A stretch of 44,316 nt of DNA from Lachnospiraceae bacterium (GTDB lineage Bacteria; Bacillota; Clostridia; Lachnospirales; Lachnospiraceae), in contig JAFSGY010000044.1 in the NCBI GenBank assembly GCA_017440575.1, positions 1 through 44,316 of the forward strand, read 5' to 3'. The notes under the pieces are model-generated. The model was not told the DNA's origin, ran no database searches, and saw only the letters and a program-made list of their open reading frames with translations. Positions 7,721 through 17,305 of the stretch are shown here, piece after piece; positions within the stretch are counted from its first letter, which is position 1, and the number at the start of each line of letters is the position of its first letter. Position numbers and translations under genes: made by a program.

Positions 7721-8863
7721 GTGAAAAAGATAGCAATATTAGGTTCAACTGGTTCTATTGGAACACAGACACTTGAAATAGTAAGAGAAAACCCTGATTT
7801 AGAGGTAGTTGCATTAGCTGCAGGAAACAATGTAAAGTTGTTGGAGGAGCAGATTAGAGAATTCAAGCCAAGACTTGTTTCCTTGCAGAGTGAGGAAGCT
7901 TGTGAGGATTTGAAGGCAAGAATTGCAGATATGCAGGTAGAAGTAGTACCTGGCATGGAAGGTCTGATTCGTATTGCAGAGATGGAAGAATCAGAAGTAC
8001 TTGTGACGGCCATTGTAGGTATGATTGGAATCAGACCTACGATTGCGGCAATTAAGAAAAAGAAGGATATTGCACTTGCAAATAAGGAAACACTGGTTAC
8101 AGCAGGTCATATCATTATGCCTCTTGCGGAACAGATGGGAGTGTCCATTTTGCCAGTGGATAGTGAACACAGTGCTATTTTCCAGTCTATGCAAGGTGAA
8201 AATAAGGATAGAATTAGCAAGTTGTTAATTACAGCTTCTGGTGGTCCGTTTAGAGGTAGAACAAGAGAGGAATTGGTAAATATTCAGGTTGAGGATGCCT
8301 TGAAGCATCCAAACTGGTCTATGGGAAGTAAGATTACGATTGATTCTGCAACACTTGTCAATAAGGGACTTGAGGTTATGGAAGCTAAGTGGCTGTTTGA
8401 TATGGACTTAGATAGAATACAGGTAGTGGTTCATCCACAGAGTATTATTCATTCTATGGTTGAGTATGTAGACGGTGGCATTATTGCACAGCTTGGAACG
8501 CCGGATATGAAGCTACCGATACAGTATGCTCTATTCTATCCTGACAGAAGACCAATGGGTGGAAAACGTGTAGATTTCTATGAATTGGGAAGTATAACCT
8601 TTGAGAAGCCGGATATGGAGACATTCACCGGATTGAAGCTTGCTATGCGTGCGGCAGGAGAGGGTGGAAGCGTTCCGACCGTATTCAATGCAGCAAATGA
8701 AAAGGCGGTTAGTCTGTTCCTGAACAGAAAGATTCGCTTTTTGGAGATTCCGGAGATTATTGAAATGTGTATGGATGCTCATAGTAGAGTAGAGAATCCG
8801 GATGTAGAGCAGATTTTAGCTGCGGAGAGAGAGACCTATGAATTAATTCAGTCAAAATATTAA
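7721..8863 (+). CDS. dxr: 1-deoxy-D-xylulose 5-phosphate reductoisomerase
   Basis: The 380-residue enzyme converts DXP to MEP with NADPH in the non-mevalonate isoprenoid pathway. Seen motifs: KKIAILGSTGSIGTQTLE (NADPH site), DIALANKETLVTAG, and VDSEHSAIFQSMQGE with metal-binding Asp and Glu, then SGGPFRGR and HPNWSMGSKITIDSATLVNK. I take GTG 7721 as the start because it gives the family N-terminus and lies 13 bases after GGAAAGG; ATG 7709 lies only one base after that site. Together with ispG further down it supplies precursors for UppS. Confidence 0.96.
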   Translation: MKKIAILGSTGSIGTQTLEIVRENPDLEVVALAAGNNVKLLEEQIREFKPRLVSLQSEEACEDLKARIADMQVEVVPGMEGLIRIAEMEESEVLVTAIVGMIGIRPTIAAIKKKKDIALANKETLVTAGHIIMPLAEQMGVSILPVDSEHSAIFQSMQGENKDRISKLLITASGGPFRGRTREELVNIQVEDALKHPNWSMGSKITIDSATLVNKGLEVMEAKWLFDMDLDRIQVVVHPQSIIHSMVEYVDGGIIAQLGTPDMKLPIQYALFYPDRRPMGGKRVDFYELGSITFEKPDMETFTGLKLAMRAAGEGGSVPTVFNAANEKAVSLFLNRKIRFLEIPEIIEMCMDAHSRVENPDVEQILAAERETYELIQSKY

Positions 8864-8875
8864 TGGAGGTAAATG

Positions 8876-9943
8876 ATGCTAGTAACGCTTATTGTATTTA
8901 TACTTGTATTTAGTATCGTGGTGATTGCGCATGAATTAGGACATTTTCTGATTGCAAAGCTCAATGGCATTAGGGTGTTGGAGTTTGCGATTGGTATGGG
9001 ACCGGCGCTGATTCAGTTTACAAAGGGTGAAACAAAGTATGTCTTACGTTTATTGCCGCTTGGTGGTGCTTGTATGTTTGAGGGAGAAGATGGCGTGTAT
9101 TCTACTAAGGAGGATGGCAAAGAGAATCAGAAGGTAGAGGGTTCTTTTTCTGAGGCGAAGGTATGGGCAAGAATTGCTACTGTATTTGCAGGACCATTTT
9201 TTAATATTATCCTTGCATTTCTGCTTTCGTTAATAGTAGTAGGTTTTTCTGGTGCTCTGAAGCCGACTATTATTGGACTGATGGAGGGTTATCCGGCAAA
9301 AGAGGCAGGACTTGAAGTTGGTGATGTCATCACGAAAATGGATGGTGACAGAGTATATTTACAGTCAGAGGTTACCTTAATATCTTCGATGAGTCGAGGA
9401 AAGACAATAGAGATAGAGTTTTTGCGTGATGGTGAGAAGCATGAAACGATACTAACACCAATGTTTAGTGAAGAAGATAATCGATATTACATGGGCTTTA
9501 CTATTGGTGAACCTATAGAATGTAAAGGTTTGAGGTTGATACAATATAGCTTTTATGAAGTTCGATATTGGTTGAATGCAACGATTGACAGTTTACTTAT
9601 GCTGGTGCAGGGGCAGTTGTCCAAGGATGATTTATCAGGTCCGGTTGGAATTGCAGTTACAATTGACCAGACAATTGAGCAGACGATTCCATTTGGATTA
9701 TCGGCAACGGTGTTAACGATGATTAATTTTGCAGTATTATTGAGTGTGAACCTTGGTGTTATGAATCTGTTACCAATTCCGGCATTGGATGGAGGACGTT
9801 TGCTGTTTCTGCTGATTGAAGTGGTGAGAGGAAAGCCACTTCCGCCGGAAAAGGAAGGTATTGTACATTTTGTAGGATTTGTTGCATTGATGATTCTTAT
9901 GGTATTTGTTATGTATAATGATATTATGAGAATATTTGCATAA
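8876..9943 (+). CDS. rseP: Site-2 intramembrane metalloprotease, RseP/RasP type
   Basis: The 355-residue membrane zinc protease of family M50 carries HELGH at residues 19-23 in the first membrane segment and NLLPIPALDGGRLLF (third metal ligand) near residue 302, with a PDZ domain between them (about 130-210). Such proteases cut signal peptide remnants and anti-sigma factors inside the membrane. ATG 8876 is chosen over ATG 8873 because GGAGGT then has a spacing of 5 rather than 2. It lies between dxr and ispG, the standard arrangement in Clostridia. Confidence 0.95.
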   Translation: MLVTLIVFILVFSIVVIAHELGHFLIAKLNGIRVLEFAIGMGPALIQFTKGETKYVLRLLPLGGACMFEGEDGVYSTKEDGKENQKVEGSFSEAKVWARIATVFAGPFFNIILAFLLSLIVVGFSGALKPTIIGLMEGYPAKEAGLEVGDVITKMDGDRVYLQSEVTLISSMSRGKTIEIEFLRDGEKHETILTPMFSEEDNRYYMGFTIGEPIECKGLRLIQYSFYEVRYWLNATIDSLLMLVQGQLSKDDLSGPVGIAVTIDQTIEQTIPFGLSATVLTMINFAVLLSVNLGVMNLLPIPALDGGRLLFLLIEVVRGKPLPPEKEGIVHFVGFVALMILMVFVMYNDIMRIFA

Positions 9944-9971
9944 AAGGTACACTCTTTGGAAAGGAAAGAAA

Positions 9972-11024
9972 ATGTTTCGAGATAATACAAAAGTAATTCA
10001 GATTGGTAATAAGGTAATTGGTGGTGGAAATCCGATTATGATTCAATCCATGACCAATACAAAGACGGAAGATGTAGCTGCGACAGTAAATCAGATATTG
10101 AGATTACAGGAGGCTGGTTGCGATATTATTCGTAGCACAGTACCGAATATGGAAGCTGCTAAGGCGATTGCCCAGATTAAGAAAGAGATTGCGATTCCTT
10201 TGGTTGCAGATATCCATTTTGATTATAAAATGGCAATTGCTGCGATTGAGAATGGAGCGGATAAGATTCGTATCAATCCGGGAAACATTGGAAGTAAGGA
10301 AAAGGTTGCAGAGGTTGTAAAGGTCGCAAAGGAACGTAATATCCCAATTCGTATTGGTGTAAATAGCGGTTCTTTGGAAAAGGAATTAGTGGAAAAATAT
10401 CATGGTGTTACCGCAGAAGGTATCGTAGAGAGTGCTTTGGATAAGGTTGGTATTATTGAAGACTTAGGATATGACAATCTTGTCATTAGTATTAAGTCTT
10501 CTGATGTTATGATGAGTGTAAAAGCACATGAATTGTTGGCTGGGAAAACAGTATATCCGATTCATGTAGGAATTACGGAGTCAGGAACGGTCACGAGTGG
10601 TAATATTAAGTCGGCTATTGGACTCGGAATCATCTTAAATAACGGTATTGGTGATACGATTCGTGTATCGCTGACAGGTGATCCGGTGGAAGAGATTAAG
10701 TCAGCAAAGTTAATTTTGCGAACATTGGGACTTCGTAAAGGTGGAATAGAGGTAGTATCTTGTCCTACATGTGGAAGAACGAACATAGATTTGATTGGTC
10801 TGGCAAATCAGGTGGAAACCATGGTTCAGGGGTATGACTTAGATATTAAGGTTGCTGTTATGGGATGTGCGGTAAATGGTCCCGGAGAAGCCAAGGAAGC
10901 AGATATCGGAATTGCAGGTGGTATTGGCGAAGGGCTATTAATCAAAAAAGGTGAAATCATACGTAAGGTACCAGAGAATGAACTTCTGGCAACCTTGAAG
11001 GCAGAGCTTGATAACTGGAAGTAG
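9972..11024 (+). CDS. ispG: 4-hydroxy-3-methylbut-2-enyl diphosphate synthase (flavodoxin/ferredoxin)
   Basis: The 350-residue enzyme reduces methylerythritol cyclodiphosphate to HMBPP near the end of the MEP pathway. Seen features: NPIMIQSMTNTKTEDV, LVADIHFDYKMA, RINPGNIG, and a C-terminal [4Fe-4S] site made of VSCPTCGRTN and VAVMGCAVNGPGEA. ATG 9972 follows GGAAAGGAAAG and gives the family N-terminus; an earlier in-frame ATG at 9936 would overlap rseP. polC follows after 39 bases. Confidence 0.97.
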   Translation: MFRDNTKVIQIGNKVIGGGNPIMIQSMTNTKTEDVAATVNQILRLQEAGCDIIRSTVPNMEAAKAIAQIKKEIAIPLVADIHFDYKMAIAAIENGADKIRINPGNIGSKEKVAEVVKVAKERNIPIRIGVNSGSLEKELVEKYHGVTAEGIVESALDKVGIIEDLGYDNLVISIKSSDVMMSVKAHELLAGKTVYPIHVGITESGTVTSGNIKSAIGLGIILNNGIGDTIRVSLTGDPVEEIKSAKLILRTLGLRKGGIEVVSCPTCGRTNIDLIGLANQVETMVQGYDLDIKVAVMGCAVNGPGEAKEADIGIAGGIGEGLLIKKGEIIRKVPENELLATLKAELDNWK

Positions 11025-11063
11025 AATCAGGGTTCAAGGGGACTGGAAGAAGGATGTGGCTAT

Positions 11064-14000
11064 ATGGAGAAGAGATTTTTTGAGGCTTTTCCGAACCTTA
11101 CGCTAACAGGGACGCATAAGGATTTGTTTGAGCAGGTAGTAGTAGAAAAGGTTACAGCTACGAAAAGAAAGGATTTCCTTCGTATCTATATTCGGAGTGA
11201 GAGACTGATAGAAAAAGAGATCATATATGTAGTGGAGAATGAGATTAAGAAGCAGTTCTTTCCAAATGACAATATTGTCATAAAAATATATGAGAAGTTT
11301 ATACTTTCCGAGCAGTATAATCCTGAGAAGCTGATGTATGTCTACAAGGATAGTATTCTTATGGAGTTGAAGGAATGTGAGCATATGCTCTATACTATGT
11401 TTCGTACTGCCCAGATGCAGTTCCCGGATAATAATACGATGGAACTGACCTTAGAGGATAGTGTTATTGCAAAGTCCAAGGAGGATGAGCTAGTTCGAAT
11501 ATTGGATAAGGTTTTGAATGAACGATGTGGGTTCTATGTAAAGTTCATGGTAGACTATCGGGAGTCGGAATCAGAGAGTAAGTATAAAAAAGCAGATGAA
11601 CTTAGAATCCAACAGATTGTTGAGGGCATTACAAATCGTATTGCGAACCATTCTGATGATGAATATGTTCCAAGAGAGGCAGAGGTGAAGCCAAAGCAGT
11701 CGGAGCAGAAAGAGGCGAAAGCTGCGGATACAGCGCCTAAGGATAAAATTGTTACTGGAAAAACTGCAAGACCAGAGGAAAAGAGTTCACAGAGCAAAAA
11801 GGGTGAAGGCTTTCAACGTCGACTGCCGAAGAAATCAGATAATCCTGACGTTATCTATGGACGTGATTTTGAGGATGAAGCAATCAACATTGAGGAAATC
11901 TGGGGTGAAATGGGCGAGATTACCATACGTGGTAAGGTGAGAACGCTCGAACAGCGAGAGATTCGAAATGAGAAAACGATTGTTAGCTTTGAAATGACGG
12001 ACTATACTGATACCATTAAGGTAAAGATGTTCGTACATAATGAGCAGTTGCCGGAATTACTTGGAGAGTTAAAGGTTGGCGCTTTTGTTAAGGTAAAGGG
12101 TGTTACGGTTAACGATACCTTTGACCGAGAACTGACTATTGCATCTGTAAATGGTGTGAAAAAGATTCCTGACTTTACGACGACCAGAATGGATAATAGT
12201 CCGGTAAAGCGTGTTGAACTGCATTGCCATACCAAGATGAGCGATATGGATGGTGTTGCAGATGTTAAGACCATTATCAAAAGGGCAAAAAAGTGGGGGC
12301 ATAAAGCGATTGCCATTACAGACCATGGATGTGTACAGGCATATCCGGATGCCAATCATGCCCTGGATCATGGAGATGAGTTTAAGGTCATCTATGGAGT
12401 AGAAGGCTATCTGGTAGATGATAAAAAAGAAATTGTTACCAATGGAAAAGGTCAGACCTTGGATGAAAGCTTTGTCGTTTTTGATATAGAAACAACAGGC
12501 TTTTCACCAGTTACAAATCGTATTATTGAGATTGGTGCAGTAAAGGTAGTAAATGGTGAAATTACAGATCGTTTCTCTACCTTTGTGAATCCAGAAGTGC
12601 CGATTCCATTTGAGATAGAGAAGTTGACGAGCATCAATGATAGCATGGTTATTGACTCAGAAACGATAGAGGTAATATTACCACAGTTTCTGGAATTCGT
12701 AGGTGATGCCATGTTAGTAGCGCATAATGCTAACTTTGATGTGAGTTTCATCAAAGAAAATGCAAAAAGAATGGACATACCAGTAGACTTTACCTATGTA
12801 GATACGGTTGGTATAGCAAGAACGTTACTGACAGGTCAGGCAAAGTATACATTAGATGCGGTTGCGAAGACCTTGGGAATCTCTTTAGAGAATCATCATA
12901 GGGCAGTAGATGATGCAGAATGTACGGCTGAAATCTTTGTGAAGTTTATTGATATGCTGAAAAAGGATGGTATTGAGACACTGGAGGCGCTGAATGAGTT
13001 AGGAAAGTCCAGTGTAGAGGCAGTTAGAAAGCTTCATTCTTATCATATTATTATCTTGGCAAAGAATCAGACGGGTAGAATCAATCTTTATCGATTGGTA
13101 TCAGAATCGCATTTAAAGTATTATTATAAGAGACCATTGATTCCAAAGAGTTTAATCGAGAAATATAGAGAGGGACTGATTATCGGCAGTGCCTGTGAAG
13201 CGGGTGAGCTGTTCCGTGCAATGCTGGATGGACAGAGTGAGGAACAGATTGCAAGAATTGTCAATTTTTATGATTATTTGGAGATTCAGCCTATCGGTAA
13301 TAACCGCTTTATGATAGAATCAGACAAACATCGTGATATTCAGTCAGATGAAGATTTGATAGCATTGAATAAGCGGGTAGTAAAGCTTGGCGAACAATTT
13401 AATAAGCTTGTTGTGGCAACCTGTGACGTACATTTCTTGGATCCGGAGGATGAAATCTATCGAAGAATCATCATGGCAGGTAAGGGCTTTAAGGATGCAG
13501 ATGATCAGGCACCGTTGTTCCTACGTACAACGGAGGAAATGTTGGATGAATTTGCTTATTATCTGGGAAGTGAAAAAGCGGAAGAAATCGTCATCAAGAA
13601 CACAAATATGATAGCAGATATGTGTGACAGGATTGCTCCGGTAAGGCCGGATAAGTGTCCTCCGGTTATTGAGAACAGTGACCAGACACTGACGGATATT
13701 TGTTATCGTAAGGCACATGAGATGTATGGTGAAGAGTTGCCGGATATTGTGGAGGCTAGACTTAAGAAAGAGCTGAATTCTATAATCAGCAATGGTTTTG
13801 CCGTTATGTATATTATTGCGCAGAAGCTAGTATGGAAGTCTGTAGAAGATGGATATCTGGTAGGCTCGCGAGGTTCTGTTGGTTCCTCTTTTGTTGCAAC
13901 TATGGCAGGAATTACAGAGGTTAATCCGCTGAGTCCGCATTATTACTGCAAAAAATGTCATTATAGTGATTTTTATTCCGATGAGGTGAAGAAGTTTGCA

Positions 14001-15551
14001 GGTATGGCAGGATGTGATATGCCAGATGCTTATTGCCCGAATTGTGGAGAGAAGCTGGTTAAGGATGGCTTTGATATTCCGTTTGAAACTTTCCTTGGAT
14101 TCAAGGGAAATAAGGAGCCGGATATCGACCTTAATTTCTCTGGCGAATACCAGAGTAAAGCTCATAAATATACAGAGGTTATCTTTGGTTACGGTCAGAC
14201 CTTCCGAGCAGGAACGATTGGTACACTAGCAGATAAGACTGCGTTTGGATATGTAAAGAACTATTATGAAGAACGTGGAAAGCATAAACGTACTAGTGAA
14301 ATCAATCGAATCGTAGAGGGCTGTGTAGGTGTTCGAAGAACAACAGGACAGCATCCGGGCGGTATCGTAGTATTGCCGGTGGGAGAGGAGATTAATTCGT
14401 TTACTCCGGTACAGCATCCGGCAAATGACATGACAACGGATACGATAACAACGCACTTTGACTACCATTCCATTGACCATAACCTATTAAAGCTTGATAT
14501 TCTTGGACACGACGATCCGACCATGATTCGTATGTTGCAGGACTTGACAGGGATTGACCCGACGACGATTCCGCTGGATGATCCGAAGGTTATGTCTTTA
14601 TTTCAGGATACATCAGCATTGGGTGTGACACCAGAACAGCTTGGTGGAACTAAGCTGGGAGCATTGGGAATTCCTGAGTTTGGTACAGACTTCGCTATGC
14701 AGATGGTTATTGATGCGCAGCCTAAGTATTTTTCAGACTTAGTTCGAATCTCAGGACTGTCACATGGTACGGACGTTTGGCTTGGTAATGCCCAGACCTT
14801 GATTCAGGAAGGAAAGGCAACCATTTCAACGGCAATCTGTACACGAGATGATATCATGGTCTACCTGATTGGTATGGGAATGGATAGTGAGCTTTCTTTC
14901 ACAATTATGGAGAGTGTTCGTAAGGGAAAAGGCTTGAAGAAGGAATGGGAAGACGAAATGGCAGCACATAATGTACCGGATTGGTATATCTGGTCGTGCA
15001 AGAAGATTAAGTACATGTTCCCAAAAGCGCATGCGGCAGCATATGTTATGATGGCTTGGCGAATTGCGTATTGTAAGATATATTATCCTTTAGCGTATTA
15101 TTGTGCCTTTTTCAGTATTCGTGCTTCGGCTTTTTCATATGAGATTATGTGTCAGGGACAGGCACACCTTGAGGCAACGCTGGCAGATTATAAGAAACGT
15201 TCTGATTCGTTAAGTAATAAGGAACAGGACTGTATGAGAGATATGAGATTGGTGCAGGAGATGTATGCAAGAGGCTTTGACTTTATGCCGATTGATGTAT
15301 TCCGTGCACATTCGCGTAATTTCCAGATTATAGATGGAAAGATTATGCCATCATTAAGTAGTATTGATGGTCTTGGTGAAAAAGCAGCAGATGCAATTAT
15401 GGAGGCGGCAAAGGATGGACCTTTCCTTTCCAAGGACGATTTTAGAAGTCGTACCAAGGTATCTAAGACTGTTATTGATTTAATGGGATCACTTGGACTA
15501 TTGGGTGATATTCCGGAATCCAATCAGATAAGCTTATTTGATTTGGTGTAA
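11064..15551 (+). CDS. polC: DNA polymerase III alpha subunit, PolC type (Gram-positive)
   Basis: The 1495-residue replicative polymerase has its own proofreading exonuclease. Domains in order: N-terminal region with an acidic, Lys-rich linker (about 195-260), OB fold (about 275-375), PHP part one starting ELHCHTKMSDMDG near 383, a DEDD exonuclease inserted in the PHP domain beginning FVVFDIETTGF near 470, then the polymerase with GSRGSVGSSFVATMAG near 933. A four-cysteine zinc site follows (CKKCHYS and CPNCGEK, about 960-995), then the catalytic EPDIDLNFSGEY near 1017. Length is slightly above the roughly 1440 of Bacillus. A strong terminator follows, ending the pyrH-to-polC chain. Confidence 0.98.
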   Translation: MEKRFFEAFPNLTLTGTHKDLFEQVVVEKVTATKRKDFLRIYIRSERLIEKEIIYVVENEIKKQFFPNDNIVIKIYEKFILSEQYNPEKLMYVYKDSILMELKECEHMLYTMFRTAQMQFPDNNTMELTLEDSVIAKSKEDELVRILDKVLNERCGFYVKFMVDYRESESESKYKKADELRIQQIVEGITNRIANHSDDEYVPREAEVKPKQSEQKEAKAADTAPKDKIVTGKTARPEEKSSQSKKGEGFQRRLPKKSDNPDVIYGRDFEDEAINIEEIWGEMGEITIRGKVRTLEQREIRNEKTIVSFEMTDYTDTIKVKMFVHNEQLPELLGELKVGAFVKVKGVTVNDTFDRELTIASVNGVKKIPDFTTTRMDNSPVKRVELHCHTKMSDMDGVADVKTIIKRAKKWGHKAIAITDHGCVQAYPDANHALDHGDEFKVIYGVEGYLVDDKKEIVTNGKGQTLDESFVVFDIETTGFSPVTNRIIEIGAVKVVNGEITDRFSTFVNPEVPIPFEIEKLTSINDSMVIDSETIEVILPQFLEFVGDAMLVAHNANFDVSFIKENAKRMDIPVDFTYVDTVGIARTLLTGQAKYTLDAVAKTLGISLENHHRAVDDAECTAEIFVKFIDMLKKDGIETLEALNELGKSSVEAVRKLHSYHIIILAKNQTGRINLYRLVSESHLKYYYKRPLIPKSLIEKYREGLIIGSACEAGELFRAMLDGQSEEQIARIVNFYDYLEIQPIGNNRFMIESDKHRDIQSDEDLIALNKRVVKLGEQFNKLVVATCDVHFLDPEDEIYRRIIMAGKGFKDADDQAPLFLRTTEEMLDEFAYYLGSEKAEEIVIKNTNMIADMCDRIAPVRPDKCPPVIENSDQTLTDICYRKAHEMYGEELPDIVEARLKKELNSIISNGFAVMYIIAQKLVWKSVEDGYLVGSRGSVGSSFVATMAGITEVNPLSPHYYCKKCHYSDFYSDEVKKFAGMAGCDMPDAYCPNCGEKLVKDGFDIPFETFLGFKGNKEPDIDLNFSGEYQSKAHKYTEVIFGYGQTFRAGTIGTLADKTAFGYVKNYYEERGKHKRTSEINRIVEGCVGVRRTTGQHPGGIVVLPVGEEINSFTPVQHPANDMTTDTITTHFDYHSIDHNLLKLDILGHDDPTMIRMLQDLTGIDPTTIPLDDPKVMSLFQDTSALGVTPEQLGGTKLGALGIPEFGTDFAMQMVIDAQPKYFSDLVRISGLSHGTDVWLGNAQTLIQEGKATISTAICTRDDIMVYLIGMGMDSELSFTIMESVRKGKGLKKEWEDEMAAHNVPDWYIWSCKKIKYMFPKAHAAAYVMMAWRIAYCKIYYPLAYYCAFFSIRASAFSYEIMCQGQAHLEATLADYKKRSDSLSNKEQDCMRDMRLVQEMYARGFDFMPIDVFRAHSRNFQIIDGKIMPSLSSIDGLGEKAADAIMEAAKDGPFLSKDDFRSRTKVSKTVIDLMGSLGLLGDIPESNQISLFDLV

Positions 15552-15565
15552 ATTGAATATATTAT

Positions 15566-15616
15566 ATAAAAAGTGGTAACTTTTCCCTAAATTTTGGGAT
15601 TAGTTACCACTTTTTT
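15566..15616 (+). terminator. Rho-independent terminator after polC
   Basis: AAGTGGTAAC (15571-15580) pairs perfectly with GTTACCACTT (15603-15612), with extra A/T pairs outside and an inner CCC/GGG, followed by a run of T. The preceding A-run would let it work in both directions. Confidence 0.9.
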
Positions 15617-15623
15617 GTTTCTT

Positions 15624-15760
15624 TTATTCAGAGCAAGCATCAAAAATGCTGTGCATTTTTGAGCTTTGGCGTATCCGCTAAATAGATTTGTATAAAGAAG
15701 TATTCTTGAGTGCAAGTATTCATCATACTTCTTTATACAAATCAGCTGGGCTCTGAATAA
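15624..15760. repeat. Composite palindromic element (nested inverted repeats, 137 bp)
   Basis: The outer 11-bp arms TTATTCAGAGC (15624-15634) and GCTCTGAATAA (15750-15760) are perfectly complementary. Inside are a 9-bp hairpin with a 3-base loop (15641-15649 with 15653-15661) and a perfect 19-bp stem (15685-15703 with 15725-15743), whose loop holds CTTG-AGTG-CAAG (15705-15716). Folded, it is a closed multi-branch junction. It contains no open reading frame worth calling. It may be a miniature inverted-repeat element or a structured RNA. Its position between the polC terminator and the mraZ promoter fits either. Confidence 0.8.
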
Positions 15761-15780
15761 TAAAAAATGTGTATAAACAC

Positions 15781-15809
15781 TTGTTATTTTATAAAAAGTC
15801 ATGTAAAAT
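15781..15809 (+). promoter_or_regulatory. Predicted sigma-A promoter of mraZ and the division cluster
   Basis: TTGTTA (15781-15786), a 17-base spacer, and TAAAAT (15804-15809) preceded directly by TG. The start of transcription would be near 15816, at the first MraZ box. Confidence 0.75.
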
Positions 15810-15816
15810 GGACATA

Positions 15817-15864
15817 AAAGTGGAGGAAAGTGGTTCGAAGTGGAACAAAGTGGTGGAAAAGTGC
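15817..15864 (+). promoter_or_regulatory. MraZ operator: array of AAAGTGG boxes
   Basis: AAAGTGG at 15817-15823 and 15827-15833, GAAGTGG at 15837-15843, AAAGTGG at 15847-15853, then AAAGTGC at 15858-15864. The first four have an exact 10-base period, one helix turn; the fifth is offset by 11. Direct GTGG-containing repeats with this period just upstream of mraZ are the known binding sites of MraZ, an octameric autorepressor of the dcw cluster. The array lies immediately downstream of the -10, where binding would block transcription. Confidence 0.85.
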
Positions 15865-15909
15865 GAGATGAGAACCATAAACTCCATGTTCCGAAAGCGG
15901 GTGATTGGC

Positions 15910-16341
15910 ATGTTCATGGGTGAATACAATCATACGATAGATACGAAGGGCAGGCTAATCGTCCCATCCAAATTCAGAGAAGCATTAGGAGATGAATTTG
16001 TAGTTACAAAGGGGCTGGATGGCTGCCTGTTTGTGTATGACAACCAAGAATGGTCCGCTTTCGAAGAGAAGCTTAAGGCATTACCGCTTATGAACAAGGA
16101 ATCGCGTAAGTTTGTACGTTTTTTTCTCGCAGGTGCAGCGAATGTAGAGGTGGACAAGCAGGGAAGAATCCTGATTCCGTCCGTGCTAAGAGAGTTTGCA
16201 CAGCTTGACAAGGATGTAGTGCTGGTAGGTGTTGGAAGCCGTATTGAAATCTGGAGCAAGACTAAGTGGGAAGAAACTTCAGAGTATGACGATATGGAAG
16301 AGATTGCTGAGCATATGTCTGAGCTGGGATTAATGATTTAA
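15910..16341 (+). CDS. mraZ: Transcriptional regulator MraZ
   Basis: The 143-residue protein has two SpoVT/AbrB-type DNA-binding repeats: [20 protein letters not shown] at the N-terminus and [20 protein letters not shown] near residue 78. Length and start (MFMGEYNH) are exactly those of the family. The longer in-frame reading from 15769 runs through the promoter and MraZ boxes and is rejected. MraZ binds its own upstream GTGG repeats, seen here at 15817-15864, and so is expected to repress the downstream wall and division genes. The ribosome site is weak (GGGTGATTGG), which may keep the level low. rsmH follows after 17 bases. Confidence 0.95.
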   Translation: MFMGEYNHTIDTKGRLIVPSKFREALGDEFVVTKGLDGCLFVYDNQEWSAFEEKLKALPLMNKESRKFVRFFLAGAANVEVDKQGRILIPSVLREFAQLDKDVVLVGVGSRIEIWSKTKWEETSEYDDMEEIAEHMSELGLMI

Positions 16342-16358
16342 GAGGGGAGCAAACGATT

Positions 16359-17294
16359 ATGGAATTCAAACATAAATCGGTATTGTTGGAGGAAACAATT
16401 GATTCACTTAAGATAAAGGAAAACGGAACTTATCTGGATGGAACATTAGGTGGTGGTGGACATGCTTATGAGGTATGTAAGCGCCTTGGAGATAAGGGAA
16501 GATTTATTGGAATAGATCAGGATGCGGATGCTATCAAGGCAGCCGGAAAGAGACTGGAAGAGTTTGGAGATAAGGTAACGATTATTCGTAATAATTACTG
16601 TAATGCAAGAAACGCATTAGAGGAAATTGGAGTTACTAAGGTAGACGGTATTGTATTGGATTTAGGAGTATCTTCTTATCAGCTTGATACAGTAGAGCGA
16701 GGATTCACATATAAATATGATACTGCCCTTGATATGAGAATGGATCAGAGACAGAGTCTGACTGCGAGAGATATTGTAAATGATTATTCGGAACAGGAGC
16801 TATATCGTATTATCAGAGATTATGGAGAAGACCAGTTTGCGAAAAATATTGCAAAGCATATCGTGGCAGCAAGAGCACAAAAGCCGATTGAAACGACCTT
16901 TGAGTTGAATGAACTCATTAAGGCAGCAATTCCGGCAAAGATTCGTGCAACGGGTGGACATCCATCCAAAAGAACATTTCAGGCGATTCGTATCGAGTGC
17001 AATCATGAATTAGAGGTATTGAGAGAATCCTTAGATGATATGATTGATATGCTTAATCCGGGTGGAAGACTTTGTATTATTACGTTCCATTCCTTAGAGG
17101 ATAGAATCGTGAAAACGATTTACAGAGAGAAGGAGAATCCATGTACTTGTCCACCGGAATTCCCGGTTTGTGTATGTGGGAAGGTGCCATACGGTAAAGC
17201 AACTCCTAGGAAACCGATTTTGCCAAGTGCTGAGGAGTTGGAAGTGAACTCAAGATCAAAGAGTGCGAAGCTTAGAGTATTTGAAAGAATGTAA
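16359..17294 (+). CDS. rsmH: 16S rRNA (cytosine(1402)-N4)-methyltransferase
   Basis: This 311-residue SAM-dependent methyltransferase (MraW) modifies C1402 in the ribosomal P site. Seen features: [13 protein letters not shown] at the start, [15 protein letters not shown] (SAM site), [14 protein letters not shown], and [18 protein letters not shown] near residue 230. Length is usual. It is the standard second gene of the dcw cluster. The ribosome site AGAGGGGAG has good spacing. An unusually long, structured gap of 237 bases follows before the ftsL-like gene. Confidence 0.97.
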   Translation: MEFKHKSVLLEETIDSLKIKENGTYLDGTLGGGGHAYEVCKRLGDKGRFIGIDQDADAIKAAGKRLEEFGDKVTIIRNNYCNARNALEEIGVTKVDGIVLDLGVSSYQLDTVERGFTYKYDTALDMRMDQRQSLTARDIVNDYSEQELYRIIRDYGEDQFAKNIAKHIVAARAQKPIETTFELNELIKAAIPAKIRATGGHPSKRTFQAIRIECNHELEVLRESLDDMIDMLNPGGRLCIITFHSLEDRIVKTIYREKENPCTCPPEFPVCVCGKVPYGKATPRKPILPSAEELEVNSRSKSAKLRVFERM

Positions 17295-17305
17295 CTAATC
17301 AGGTA

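Noticed and set aside
15769-15909. In-frame N-terminal extension of MraZ
   Set aside because: It reads through the promoter and the MraZ boxes; the family starts at 15910.
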